Part shown: positions 26,467-38,905 of the stretch, piece by piece
How the letters are laid out: each line of letters begins with the position of its first letter
How positions within the stretch are numbered: the first letter of the stretch is position 1
DNA from: Ochotona curzoniae
Taxonomy: Eukaryota; Chordata; Mammalia; Lagomorpha; Ochotonidae
Reading direction: 5' to 3'
Assembly: GCF_017591425.1 (NCBI RefSeq)
Contig: NW_024464918.1
Location: 24,642,001-24,706,000, forward strand
DNA: 64,000 bases
Made by a program: the position numbers and the translations under genes
The notes under the pieces: model-generated
What the model saw: the letters and a program-made list of their open reading frames with translations, nothing else
Database searches by the model: none
Told to the model about the DNA's origin: nothing

Positions 26467-26754
26467 GAAACTGTCCCCTGGGCCTCAGTGTGGCTTCTCT
26501 GTGTTTGGGCTTTCTCTGCCTGATTAGACTTACACGACTGCTCAAAGGTCCAAAAGGAAGTATTCTACCAAGCCGGTCAGAAGTTCTGGTGCCTTTCCTG
26601 ACCAATTGTATATTATTTTCATTATACTCTGAAATCAGAGGAGTCACAAGTCACAAAGCAGCTCTAAGTCCTACTTTCGGATATCTGGGTCGCGGTACAC
26701 ATGGTAACAGCCTGGCATGAGGGATATAGATGCATTCATCCTTCAAAATGTGGT

Positions 26755-26925
26755 TTACAGGAAGATAAGCACTTTACATGATAACCTAATTTAATTTTTA
26801 CAAGATCCCTGGAAGAAATAATTATCTCACATTTAGAATTAAGGATAAGTGCAGGGAATTTAAATGATTTGAGCAAGATCACACTGTTGACATATAGTAT
26901 TGCTGAGAGCCAAACGAAGGTATCA
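26755..26925 (-). mobile_element. MIR fossil, inverted
   Basis: AGCACTTTACATGATAACCT, AATTATCTCACATTTAGAAT and GATTTGAGCAAGATCACACT follow the inverted MIR (CTTGCCCAAGGTCACACAGC). Confidence 0.6.
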
Positions 26926-27599
26926 GAGGCTGCACAGTTCCTATATTTCTTAACAAATCTTGCCCATTGGAAGAGGAATAAACACTAGATAGGGACAATA
27001 AAGAGCACAACAAAGAAGCTGGGAGAATATGAGAAGGCCTGAAAAGAAGAAATGGGTGAAAAAAACAAAAAACAATAAAGGCTAGAGCATTATGCTACAC
27101 GGCCAATGTTCAATTACTAGTTCTAGTGATTTGATTTGTTTGAGGGAAGACCATAGATAATACCCTACATTCAATTGCTTCAAGTTAACATCAAACAAAT
27201 TCCTAAATTTTAATAAAAACTCACAGGCTACTGACATTCTATATTGCTCACTTTACTAGATTTTAAGTATTTTGAAAGAAAGAATATAGGTATTCTGAAT
27301 ATCTTATTCTTTAAGTGAATGTTTAGTGGATGTAGCTGAAAGCTAGATTTCGCTTGTTTTTATCCTAATGGCTTCTGCATCACAGTCATCATTTATTCAT
27401 TGAGCAAATGCATATTGTTTAATGGTTGTTAAGTGCTACCTAGAATCAAATTGAGAGTCTTTTTGATAATGTATCCTAGGAGGAAGTTTTGAAATTCCTC
27501 TGTGTATGAAAGGCTTTATATCAAATTATCATCTGTGAATATGACAGAAAATAGAGTGTTCCGCTGGCTGATAGGAACCTATTGAAGACGAAGTCTCGG
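26926..27599. other. KCTD16: Intronic sequence without a recognised element
   Basis: AT-rich; a faint L2-like phrase TTTATTCATTGAGCAAATGC at about 27392 is too short to call. Confidence 0.5.
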
Positions 27600-28200
27600 C
27601 CCATCGATCACCTGATTTCTATGACACAGATCATCTCTCCTTCCTTGGCCTCCCTTTCCATTTCAAGTGCTGCTCGTGGTCTTCAGCATGTCCCACGCAG
27701 CCCTGCAGAGTCTACATCCTGCATATAGCTCAGGCACATCTCAAGTCCGTCTTGTTTTCTTCCTGTCTTCCTACCATTTTGGACTCATTTTAGGTCTTTG
27801 AATATGTCCTTCTCCACCACCTGTCTCAGGATTTGTGCAGATGTTAGTTCTTCTTCTTAGAATAATTAAATCTTAGACTAATTAAATCCTGTGTGTTGTG
27901 TACGTTCAGCTTCACAACAGGATTTTTTCCTGATTTAAGGATGTTTCCCTTTTGACTACCCAGGATCAAACTCTCCAGACCTCCACCTAAGTTACATATG
28001 TGTATACTGGCCTCTGGACTTGGGACTTTGCATGTTCTAGTTTTATTCTTTCATTTGTCTCATCTCCCTACTAGACTCTAGGCTCCTTGAAGACAGACTG
28101 CCCATTTTCTTTTCAATTCTCAGCATGTAGCAGAGGGACAAACCCACAGAAAATATTTAGTAATTATTCACAAAATAAATAAATACATGAATAAATGGTA
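27600..28200 (+). mobile_element. L2 LINE fragment, 3' ORF end plus tail
   Basis: CTGTCTCAGGATTTGTGCAG, TTCAGCTTCACAACAGG, GGGACTTTGCATGTTCTAG and CTAGACTCTAGGCTCCTTGA correspond in order to the L2 3' region, ending near GAATAAATGG. Frames are destroyed. Confidence 0.68.
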
Positions 28201-30136
28201 AACTAAACCAATGAAGAAATGAATCACAATGCAGGATTAGTGGCATTTCAAACAATTTGTAAAACGACATTCATCCCTACCTACAAGCAAAACTTCTCAG
28301 ATCCAGTACACTCTAATTTTATTATATGAAAATTATACAGTCGATGACAAGCTAAACTAATACTAATAATACAACAACTTAAATAAAATGTTCATCTTTT
28401 AAGGTTTCATAGTCACCACTGCTTTTTTATTTTGTCCTCAAATCCACAGTGCAGTAAGTTTTTTACCGCTTTCATCCTTTCTAAGAATCCTAAACTCAAA
28501 GTGATACAAAATTAAGGGTGAACTTCTTCCCCTTTCACAACATTGTGTGGGTTAAACCAGGGAAGGTCAGGGCTTGGGATTGGGTCAACTTTTGAAGGCA
28601 CTTTGGAAAAGAGACTTAAAAGCAGATGTGTTTCTCCAACACTCAGTAAAAACACACACATTTATTAAAGGGGTTATTTTGTTCAAATTGAGATATACCA
28701 CATTATATATCAACCTGACCAGAGAGTGTATCAGATGTGGATGTGTAATAATGAAAACAAAGCGAATTAATTCAATTCTATGGGGTCAATTTAACAACCA
28801 TCACTAATTTGTCTTCTACGAACCTGCTTTTCTTATTCTTTATACTGTACAAGCACCAAGTTTTATTTACACAATACAATTTAGTACTTCATTAAGCAAT
28901 CTCTTCTCCCTATTTCCTGTGTACACTTTAGTCTCATAACTAGAATAGAAGCAAACAGGAATTACACTCATCTGAGAAAACTCAGTGCTTTGGAGTCAAG
29001 TCTCTTTCAGTCATTTTACCAAACTGCTTTAAAAAAAAAAAACTTATTGGGCAATTATGTATCTCAGAAGAGAGGACTGGGAAGCTGAGCAGAAATTTTG
29101 AGACTCAAAAGCAAGAAAAACAGAAATCAAGATCTACAGCTACCAAGGAGCTTGAGTTTGGGGATTAACCATTCTGTTTAGGTAATGTGAAAAAGCTACA
29201 GGATATAATTTTTGGGTAGAATTGAGGATGCTAATGGCCCTAGCCTTCCACTCGAACAAACAGTAAGTCCTCTTTGGAGGAGAGTTCTTAGACTTGACTG
29301 TACTCTGATAATTTCCCAGGTAGATATCTAGCGTTCAATAAAAAAAAAAAAATCAAACAGGCAGAAAAAGGGATATGATAAACAGATAACAATAGAGTAA
29401 AAGAAACATAAACAAAACCATATAATATCCAAAGACTAAAACAATTACATTTAAATTTATTTTAATATGTTCGAAAAAAGATGACATTGAAAATCCTGAC
29501 ATAGAACTGGAAAGTGATAAAAGAACTTAGTGAAAAAAAATAGAACTTAAAATTGGGTCATTAGAAATAAGAAAACAAAGGATGATTTTAATGAAACAGT
29601 AGACTCACTTGAAGTGAGAAGTGAATCAGAACATAGGTCAGAAGAATATATCCAAAACAAGTCATACAGAGACAAAGGGATTTTATTTAAAAATAGAAAG
29701 CAGAGCTATGTAATTGTACTACAAATATATGTCATAAACTCACTGAAGAAACGGATTATGTGATGCCATCCTAACTAATTTGGAATAAATGGAATCTGTA
29801 AGATTAAAACAAAATAAAGTGTACACAAGTACTGAGTCCCAATCAATAAAATTGTGGCCCACACTAACAATTCAGAATTTGTCACACAAACACTCTGAAA
29901 CTGAAAGCTCAAGTGGATTGCAGATAGCAGAAGCAGTTTTCATATCTGATTACATAAAATCTTTACATTAAAGTTTGGATGAAGGTTATTAAGAGATGGG
30001 ACTATATTTTTAAATTCTTGTATTGAACTTTCTCATTTTTTAAAAAAATTAACCATTAAAATTAAAAAGCGAAAAAAATCTTACATGCATTGTAATGAAG
30101 GAAGAAAAATTCTAATTGAAAGACACATTTGGGATG
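28201..30136. other. KCTD16: Intronic sequence, A-rich, possibly old L1
   Basis: From about 29380 to 29770 the strand is strongly A-rich with L1-like phrasing (GAACTGGAAAGTGATAAAAG), which may be decayed L1 ORF1 region. I cannot confirm it. Confidence 0.4.
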
Positions 30137-30466
30137 GGAGGCCCAGCACAATGACTCAGTGGCTAAATCCTTACCTACAAGCAACGGGATCCCATATAGG
30201 CACTGGGTTGTGTCTCAGCTGCTCCACTTCCCATCAAGATCCCTGCTTGGGGCCTGGAAAAGCAGTAGATGATGGCCCAACCCTTGGGACCCTGCACCTG
30301 CATGGGAGACCAGAAGAAGCTCCTGGCTCCTGGCTTTAAATTGGCTCAGCTCTGGCCACAGTGGCCATTTGGGGAGTGAAGCAGCAGATAAAAGATCTTT
30401 CTCTTGGTCTCTCCTACTCTCTGTAAATCTGATCTTCCTTTCCAATAAACATAAGTATTTTTTGAA
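30137..30466 (+). mobile_element. CSINE, recent type
   Basis: GGCCCAGCACAATGACTCAG head, ACGGGATCCCATATAGGCAC, end TTTCCAATAAACATAAGT. Confidence 0.92.
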
Positions 30467-30584
30467 AAATAGAAAATAAACACTTGAGAAATTTCAAACA
30501 TGCCAACACTCAGTAGACCTAAAATATTCCCTTTAGAACTTCCTGGTACAAATTGAATAAGAAAATGAATCATGTGGTGGCTGA

Positions 30585-30838
30585 TAGTGTGTATTTTAGA
30601 CTCAGACATACCCGGGATTGAAACATGATTTTACCATTTTTAACTATGTGTTTCACATCATGTTGCTTAATCTCTATTAATCTGAATTTTCTCATACATA
30701 AGAAGAGCTGTTAGCATTTCCAAAGTTATTGAGTTGTTATGAGCTCTAAATGGAACAATCTTTGTAAAGATCTCAAACAGATCTTGATGACAGATTTTGG
30801 CATATAGAAAATAATTAATAAGTGAAAGCAACTATTGT
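30585..30838 (+). mobile_element. MIR fossil
   Basis: GGATTGAAACATGATTTTAC, CTTAATCTCTATTAATCTGA, GAGTTGTTATGAGCTCTAAA and AAAATAATTAATAAGTG parallel MIR through its 3' end. Confidence 0.65.
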
Positions 30839-30929
30839 TATCCCTCCAAAACCAGCACTATTCATTGCAAGCATTTAAAAAATTCATGCCTTTTCTCTCA
30901 AGTATAGAGAATAATAATTCTAAATTGCA

Positions 30930-31165
30930 CTCAGTCTTTATCCATCCTTCAAGTACCAATGGAATCTCGTCATCTCTAAAAACTCTGTGATAAACCACTT
31001 TAATCCCAGAATTTTCACAGGCTTATGTATTACATAAATGTAATTCATGACTATTTTACATGTAGCATTCACCTTTTTGTCACAGACTATAAACACCTTG
31101 ATAATAAAGAGAGCCTTATTTATTTTCATATTTACCAAAATGCTGAGCACAGAATAGACATTTAA
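30930..31165 (+). mobile_element. L2 LINE 3' fragment
   Basis: ATCCTTCAAGTACCAATGG, CACAGACTATAAACACCTTG and TGCTGAGCACAGAATAGACA follow the L2 tail (ATCCTTCAGGTCTCAG, AGACTGTAAGCTCC, GCCTAGCACAGTGCC). Confidence 0.6.
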
Positions 31166-31189
31166 AAATTCCAGTGGCTTTTCACTGTG

Positions 31190-31500
31190 ATTTTTAAAAA
31201 TCTGAGAGTTAGAGAGACACACAGAGACACAGAGTGGGGAGGAGGAGCTCCGAGTCCAATGCTCTCCCAAGCCCATGGCTTTTGTTGAGCTAAGGCTGAA
31301 CTAAGAGCATGGAACTCAACCCAGTTCTCCCCCTCTTACAGGTGGCAGGATCATAATGACTTGAATCATTGCTGCTGTCACACAAAGTCTGCATTAGTAG
31401 GACTTGGTGTCCGGAGCCAGAGACATATGTCACACACAGGTACTACAATACATGTAATGTAGGTATCTCAAACAGCATCTTAACCACGAGGTCAAATGGC
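31190..31500 (-). mobile_element. Old CSINE-like repeat, inverted
   Basis: GAGAGTTAGAGAGACACACA, AGGTGGCAGGATCATAATGA and ATCTTAACCACGAGGTCAAA follow the order of an inverted older CSINE, strongly diverged. Confidence 0.5.
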
Positions 31501-31879
31501 TAACCTTAACCAAATAGTTCTAAGTGTTTCTAACAGAATCTAGTCACACATGATTTAGTAATCGAGAACTTAGCTGTCAAAGTAAGACTTAACGTGGCAA
31601 ATATATAACTACTATCCTTTTATAACAGAAATAAAAATCTTCCAGAATATTCTTCACTTTAAATGCAAATAAATTAGATTCTTTGCCGCTGTCTCTGGGG
31701 TCCATGTCATGTGTTTTTGACTTAAAAAAAATAATTTAAAATCAAGTCTTTTAGGGACTTTCACAGACACATTTCCTTGGCTTAAATTCATTCTCTCAGG
31801 AAATGCAAAACTCATAATAACTTCCAAATTCTAACAAAAATACTTGATTATACACAATACCAGGAAGAGCACATCATTT

Positions 31880-32275
31880 AACAATTCCCTTATGGTGGTT
31901 TCCTAAGTGCTTTTACGTGGGTTGTCTCAACTGACGCTCATAAAAACTCTTAGATGCTATCTGAAAAAGTATTACTACCCCCTGTTTGCAGATAAAACAA
32001 CTGAGGTCCAAACTCACCAAAAATCACACAACTTTCTCTCATTTAACAAGCATTTAGTGGATGTCTCCCACCAGCTTTCCCTGTATGTTCCTTCAGCCTT
32101 TGTGCTTGCTTCTATCACAGCATTGAAATGGTTGTGAATGGCTGTAATCAACTGCCTACTTAGCTGTTTCCTCTCCTAGACTTACGGCTTCTTGCAGGCA
32201 AGTGTCTGTCCAGTTGTATTCTTAGTGCTTAGCATCACGCGTGCACTCAGTAACGTTCTATTGAACAGCTTAACG
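31880..32275. mobile_element. MIR (-) followed by L2 tail (+)
   Basis: 31880-32035 carries inverted MIR words (TTTGCAGATAAAACAACTGA, AAAAATCACACAAC). 32105-32275 carries the L2 end in plus orientation (CTAGACTTACGGCTTCTTGC, TGCTTAGCATCACGCGTGCA, CAGTAACGTTCTATTGAACA). Confidence 0.65.
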
Positions 32276-34027
32276 AGGCACAGCTCAACAAATAATGTCA
32301 AAGGATACACCACAACAGCATGAATTGTTCTGGATAAATGTAAACCACATCATCCTTTCTTCTGTTCTTATCATCTTCCCAGCAGATTCAATGGTTGTGG
32401 TATAAATTTAAAAGGAGCAAGACCTATTAACTGAGATAAATCCATAAGACCAAGTGATCAAAAAGGAGCATGGTATGCCAGCATATTGCCATCACACTCC
32501 CCAGATAAAGCGCTTTTGTCTACACAAGATTGAGTCCTATCCCTATTACATTTCCTAGGCAACTCTCAGTTCAAAAGAAAAGCAAGGAAGAAACAAAGGA
32601 AGGAAGGAAGGAAGGAAGGAAGGAAGGAAGGAAGGGCTGGTCCTATGGAAAGACTAGAAATGTCCAAAAGTAATCAAAATAAAGGGAATTGATGCTCCTA
32701 AATGTAGTAGGAGATATTTGGCTTTCAGAGAGGGGAAATACTGGAAATACAAGATGCTAGACACTTGCTTACAAGGAGAAATGATTCAGGAATAACATTG
32801 TGTGAGGTACTGAGAAGCCAAACTCTGGAAACCTTAGAGAAGACAACAGAAACATACCTGCAATGTTTTCCTTCCTGAATCTTTTTTCCTTGTAGGTGTC
32901 TTAGACCTACTTTTCTACTTATCCTATATGCAAAATCAATATTTTGATGTTTATTCTACCTGTGTCATTGCAACAGCGCCTCCTTTTTCCGATCCCTAGC
33001 CAGCTGGCTGCATAAGCCCCACCACCTTCAGAATCAGAAAAATGAGATGATTGTACAACTGTAGCATTCAGAAAGTTGGCATTTAAATTCCCCATGTAGA
33101 AAAATGGCCAATCGCTAGTAACAATATCTGATGCTAAGCAAGTAGAGTGGTACTGATATGCTTTGCCATAACTGACAAAAGCATCAAGCAACTTAGTAGA
33201 TACAATTGTGATTTTATTCTTTCATACACTTCACTATGACTTCAGATAAACACTCAACTTTTCTGATGTTCTCTTTGTTTATGATCTTTAAATGGAAGGT
33301 AAGTCCTCAAGATTCTATGTGCCGATTCAGCTGTGTAACTGAAAACACATACTAATCCAGGAAGAGAATAGCTAGAAGCATTAAACAACTGTAATCCTAT
33401 TCTTCTAGACTTATTCAAAGTATGAACAATTTCTTCTTCCTGTTCCACAATCCTGGAGATTTAATAGACTTAAGCAAGATAATCTTGATCAATATCTACT
33501 AACTAAAATCAAAGATTGCCTGTGAAAGAATGAGGAATAAGAGAAACCTTATATAATCATTGGAAAAAAATAAGTCACAAAGGAAAAAATGACCTAAATA
33601 AAAATAACCAACAGATAATTTCCCTATTTGGACCATCTGCATTTGATAAGCATAAGCTTAAACCATGACACCATCTGGTACTACTGGAATTCAACACTGC
33701 ATCAACAAGTCAAATCTTATGATAGCAAGGATAGCAGCCTCATGGCTTATGATTTAAACAGGAGACATTTTTTAATGGGAGGAGAAACCTACATCCAAAT
33801 CAACTTCATCAGAAACTATCGTGGTGTTTCATGTTCACCCTGATTAGAACCAAACAGAGGCACATAATCTGAAAAGCCACAGCAACCAGACTTTTGGAGT
33901 AGCAAGTGGCACAATCAGAGGGGAAATTTTAGCCTTTTCATTCCAAGTCCAGGAGCCTTCACTGAACTGCCACTGGGTTCACTTGTCTTCAGGGTTGAAT
34001 AAGCTTGCTTACAAATTACCTGATTTG
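32276..34027. other. KCTD16: Intronic sequence with one simple repeat
   Basis: Nothing recognised except the (GGAA)n tract listed separately. Confidence 0.5.
32597..32635. repeat. (GGAA)n microsatellite
   Basis: Roughly nine perfect GGAA units. GGAA repeats can recruit ETS-family factors; here it is intronic with no other sign of function. Confidence 0.95.
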
Positions 34028-34405
34028 CAGGTCAGTGTTGTGGCGCAGTGAGTTAAATGTTTACTGACAATCTTGATATCTCCTACTAAGGTGCCAGTTC
34101 AAGTACTGGCTACTCTACTTCCAACCCAACTTTCAGATAATGTGCTTGGAAAGGGAAAAGACGATTGCCCATAAACATAGCACACATAGCTCAACTACGA
34201 GGGGCCCTGTCATCCATCATCCATATGAGGGGATCAGGGTGAAATTCTTGCCTCTTGGCTTTTTCGTGGCCACACTTTGTTACAGCCATATGAGAAGTGA
34301 AGCAAAGAACAAACTCCTCCCATCTCCCCACCCTTCAGCACCCTTCCTAACCTAGCTCTCTGCACACTCTAGCTCTTTCTCTGTTTTAAATAAACAAATA
34401 ACCAA
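34028..34405 (+). mobile_element. CSINE, older type
   Basis: GTCAGTGTTGTGGCGCAGTG head, AGGTGCCAGTTCAAGTACTG, end TCTGTTTTAAATAAACAAAT. The middle (34150-34250) is badly diverged. Confidence 0.8.
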
Positions 34406-35805
34406 ATGTTTACAAATCATTTCATTGACTCAGTACCACTGGTACTATCTACGTAACTCGAACCCTGCAATAAAAAAGTTCTGCTTAGCAAACATGATGT
34501 AATTGATCAAGCCAGAATGAATTAGTAAATGTATGTTGCCTTTGATATTATACTTGTCACAAGAGATTTAAAATCAGAATTTTGTGCTGTGGCGTGAAGC
34601 CGAGGAGGGCCAGCTTTGGAGATAAATGGCCTGTGTCTCTTCCAAATGGGGAAGTTTGAGCAATTTATCTTGACTTTTGAATTTTAGCACATTCAAACGC
34701 AACATCAAAAGCAAAAACTCATTTCCTCCCCATTACTGAGGCTTGGCTGCTAATACAGCACCTGTTTGGCATCAATGACAGTGAATCTACATGCTTCTGT
34801 AAAAAAGCAAAGTACAATACTCGAAGATCATATTCTTTATAATGAATCATCACCTCCTGCTGTTATTTTTTTCTAGGTGGAAAACATTACAATTGTGTTT
34901 TAATTCTGGCAGATTTTTGTCTCATAAATATCTTGATTTCCTAAGTGCAAAGAAGATACTGTAAAAATCAAATGCCAAGGAGAATTAATTAGTCTTTTCT
35001 GATTCCTTCCTCTTCACTCTCCACTAGGATTTACTACCAAGGAAGGAGCAGATTTCTTGCCACCAGATAAAACCGGTCAGTCCAATTCAAACAGCTGGAC
35101 AATTCTGCCTTATCTTCCTAGTTGAACTGAATTCTTTTATATTCATTATCTGTCCTGTTTATGGAAGATCTAAAGGATATAAAACAAGAAAAACCCCACT
35201 GTGACAATGGATCCCATTTAAAGTGCAAATAATATAATAGCAAAGTTCTTTTGCAGATGGGAGTGTGATGGACAGAAGCTAAAGCCATTAAAACAAAACT
35301 TTCTTTTACCATGAAACACAATACAAAAGGGCATGGCAGGAACAAGAAGAAAGGACTGTGAGGAGGACTGACTGCAACCTCAGACATCGCTTTCCTTTCT
35401 TCCGTTTCTTTTCCCACACCTAGGAAGAAAGCTCTGGTAGGTAAGACTCCCTGCTGGTTACAAAGCACTGTTGGAAGCAGAGCCAACCTTGATGGTATCA
35501 ATCACTGACAATGCAGATTTCAACATCATAAGCCAATGAATTAACAATGATAGAATCAGAATTTTTTATGCAAAGGAAGGAAAAAATCAAAGTATTACAA
35601 AACTCATGGTTGACACCATTTTCCTGTATTAAATACTTGATATGCCTCTACAAGCCCCCAAGGCAACTCAAACTGGATATACAGTAAAAATCTGAAAGTA
35701 CTTAGCAAAATGTTGACCACATAATTGTACTAAATCAAGGGGGTAATTCCTTTGTGTGAAACAAAACATTTCATGTTTCCACTCTTATATTTAAAAGTGA
35801 CCCCA
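34406..35805. other. KCTD16: Intronic sequence without a recognised element
   Basis: A 127-codon minus ORF at 35118-35501 shows no known domain; no repeat recognised. Confidence 0.5.
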
Positions 35806-35985
35806 GGGCCCGGAGCGGTGGCCTAGCAGCTAAAGTCCTCACCTTGTACACACCGGGATTCCATATGGGCGCCAATTTGTATCCCAGTTGCTCCACTTCC
35901 CATCCAGTCCCTGCTTGTGGCCTGGGAAAGCAGTGGAGGATGGCGCAAAGCTCCTGACTTCATCGGCTTCAGGATTGAGAGAACA
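35806..35985 (+). mobile_element. CSINE, recent type, with internal deletion and lost 3' end
   Basis: GGGCCCGGAGCGGTGGCCTA head, GCCTGGGAAAGCAGTGGAGG, then a jump from GGCGCAAAG straight to CTCCTGACTTCATCGGCTTC, after which it stops. The usual GGACCCTGCACC block is missing. Confidence 0.85.
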
Positions 35986-36097
35986 GGCCATACTTAACCT
36001 GATCTCCGTGCTTGCCATCTGATCATCCCTTCTTCTACATTATTCTTTCTTATTTTGTCTGCCTGAAAATTCTTTCACATTCTAGACAATATTGCCT

Positions 36098-36392
36098 AAC
36101 AATGGCCACGTCAGGTGCTGCACGTTAAGCCACTGTTTGTGCGGATTCAAATCCCAGTCCCTCCGCTTCTGACCCAGCTTACTGCTAACACATCCCAGGA
36201 GGCAACGGCTCAAGTGTGTGGGCCCCGTCATCCACGTGGGAGATGCGGTTGGAGTTCTGGGCTCCCAGCTACAGTTTAATCTAGCCATGGCTGTCATGGT
36301 TATTTGGTGACTGAACACATGGATGGAAGATTCTCTCTCCTCTCTGCCTTTCCAGTAGATGAAAATAAGCAAACCTTACTTTTTAAAAAAGG
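36098..36392 (+). mobile_element. CSINE, older type
   Basis: GTCAGGTGCTGCACGTTAAG head, CATCCACGTGGGAGATGCGG, end TTCCAGTAGATGAAAATAAG. Confidence 0.82.
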
Positions 36393-36989
36393 AATTGTCA
36401 AGGAAAACCTTCATGACTATTCCATACAAAATTGAATACCTTCTCAAGACTATGCCTTCAGGCGTTAGTTCTACAGCTCATTAATACTTTAACCTCTATT
36501 TTCTTTCTGGTAGTGACATCATTTCCATATTTCTTGAATTCACATATAAAGGTCTAGCTACATAAATCAAAACATAAATTCATACCTTATATAAATGGAA
36601 TTCCAAAATCAGAAAAGAAAAAAATAATACCATGCCTAATAATATCTTCTTTTGAATAAGGTATTGTTAAAATATAGGCCCCCTCAACATATTTTTAAGC
36701 TAATATTTTTGCTTCACAATAAAACCACCCTCAATTGGACTACAAATAATATCTACTTAAGGCTTCTATAAGCATGCCTAAAAATGTCCTTATTTGTCTC
36801 CGCTATATTGAATTTATGAGATATATGGCTCTTATCACTGATATAGGCACTTTTATTTTCTATTCTCTACTAATTTTTATGAAATGATGAGAGCATGATA
36901 CATTAAATATTCAAGTAATAACTCAAGTTCTTTTATACTGGCAAAACTATTATGAAGCTAAAAATGAGTTCTCAACTGTAATTCCATAT

Positions 36990-37290
36990 AACACATTTCA
37001 TCTTTGTAGCCCTTTAACGCGAAAGAGTCCAGTGTACTACACTTTAGTTGGTGCCTAATAAATCTACATTGGTGAATGACACACTTGGTAGCTAAATGGC
37101 ACTGAACATGCAAAATCCCTTGGATCCTTTTCATCAACTATGACGCATTGCACAGTGACTAAGATGAGTCCCACAAGCCAGATTCAAGTCCCAGAATTCC
37201 TGGCTCCAAGTTTGAAGCACCTGCATTGATTTACCAACACTAGGCTCACATTTTCCCTCTCTAAAATGAGGTTAGCAATCATTGCAAAGA
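36990..37290 (+). mobile_element. L2 tail then MIR-like fossil
   Basis: 36990-37085 ends GGTGCCTAATAAATCTACAT, like an L2 3' end. 37150-37290 has CAGATTCAAGTCCCAGAATT and CCTCTCTAAAATGAGGTTAG, as in MIR. Confidence 0.5.
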
Positions 37291-38571
37291 TACAATAATA
37301 ATTTGGGGGACTTGGATACTTACATGGATGATCTTTGAATATTTATAATCCATTCATGACAAATTACATTCTCCTGTAGTCATTCATGCTCAATTTGAAC
37401 AGCATCCTGACCATTCAATAGATTCTCTATAAGTTCAACTTTGAATAGGTATCACCTTCTCCCAGGGTTTTAGCTCACTTATTTCCATCTTAGATTGTGA
37501 AAATCCCTTTCCCCCTTGATCTTTAATCACCTTCATCTCTTCACGTCCTCACTGAATTTCTTACCCAGATTAAATTTAATGTTCAATCAGTTTAACACAT
37601 CCTTTTGCATACGTATCCAACTCCTATGCCTCAGCAGTAGAAAATTTCTTGTCTGCTGATTAAGATCAAACACAGGCTTACTCCCTCCCTACACCCAAAC
37701 CTAAGGAAAATAGGACAGCCCCTCTGAATGAACTCATTTGAAATATTGTCACTTGTTTCAAGTGAGTCCTCAGTGCTTCCAGTCAAGAATGCATTTCCCT
37801 AGTTCAATCACCTTCCTCCAGACTTGCCTTTTATCTTCAAGCCCAAGTATTCCCCCTCATACCTGTTTTCTGAATGTGTAAGTATATAATTACTGTATAC
37901 TGTACCTACTACATTTGATTCTATATACAGTTACCCCATTATCGTGGGTAAACAAAGTTCATGACAAATAATAAACAATTCACTCAGTTCCGTTCCTTCC
38001 TATGTATTCAAGGATATCAGTCCAGTTATGTCTTTTCTCTCCTGAATTGTTTTTCTCTAACTACTGAATCCTTCCTATGAACATAAAAACATACTATTTT
38101 TCCATCATCCTGAAAAAAAAAGAAAAAAGAAAGCCCCACAGGGCTGGTGTCCTGACCCAACAGGGTAATATGTCTTCTTCTCTCTTTAAATTGACCTGTC
38201 AACTAAAACAAACAAACAAACAAACAAAAACCAAACCCAGAGCCCTGCTTTGCATGCTCTCACTTGCTGTTCTACCAGCTACTGTCTATATTTCATTTTT
38301 AGCAAAATCTCTTTAAAATAAAGCCTATGTTCACCTTACTCAGTTATTTTACTCATAACTTATATAAAACAACTTATAATGAGACTTTTGATTTTGCCAC
38401 TTCACAAGAAAATTCTGTTTTCAAAGCCACCAGTGACATTCACATTGGAAGATCCGACAGGCATTATTCCAGTCCTCAAGGAGCGCACGCTTTCGGCAAG
38501 GCAGGATTTGATTCATTTTCTCCTACCGACTTTTTTGTATTTAATTACTTCCTTCACACAGACATCTCTTG
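37291..38571. other. KCTD16: Intronic sequence with an (AAAC)n tract
   Basis: A (CAAA)n microsatellite lies at 38202-38228. The segment 38380-38571 may be upstream L2 sequence continuing past the inserted CSINE, but similarity is weak. Confidence 0.45.
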
Positions 38572-38583
38572 ATTTTATATCTT

Positions 38584-38905
38584 TTCTTAAAAGATTTATT
38601 TATTTTTATTGGAAAGGCGGATATACAGAGAAGAAGAGAGACAGAGAGGAAGATCTCCTATCCAATGGTTCATTCCCCAAGCGACTACAATGGCTGGAGA
38701 GGAGCCAATCTGAAGCCAGGAGCTCCTCTGGGTCTCCCACGCGGGTGCAGGGTCCCAAGGCTTTGGGCCGTCCTCGACTGCTTTCCCAGGTCACAGGCAG
38801 GGAGCTGGAAGGGAAGCGGGGCTGCCGGGATTAGAACGAACACCCATATGGAATCCCGGCTCAGGTAAGGCGAGGACTAACCACTACGCTATTGCACCGG
38901 GCCCA
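38584..38905 (-). mobile_element. Young CSINE inserted into L2, perfect 12-bp duplication
   Basis: Tail TTAAAAGATTTATTTATTTT, GGAAAGGCGGATATACAGAG, end CTATTGCACCGGGCCC. The flanks carry ATTTTATATCTT at 38572-38583 and 38906-38917. Confidence 0.95.

Noticed and set aside
26150..26647. 165-codon minus ORF
   Set aside because: More than half lies in the antisense of a young CSINE, the rest has no domain.
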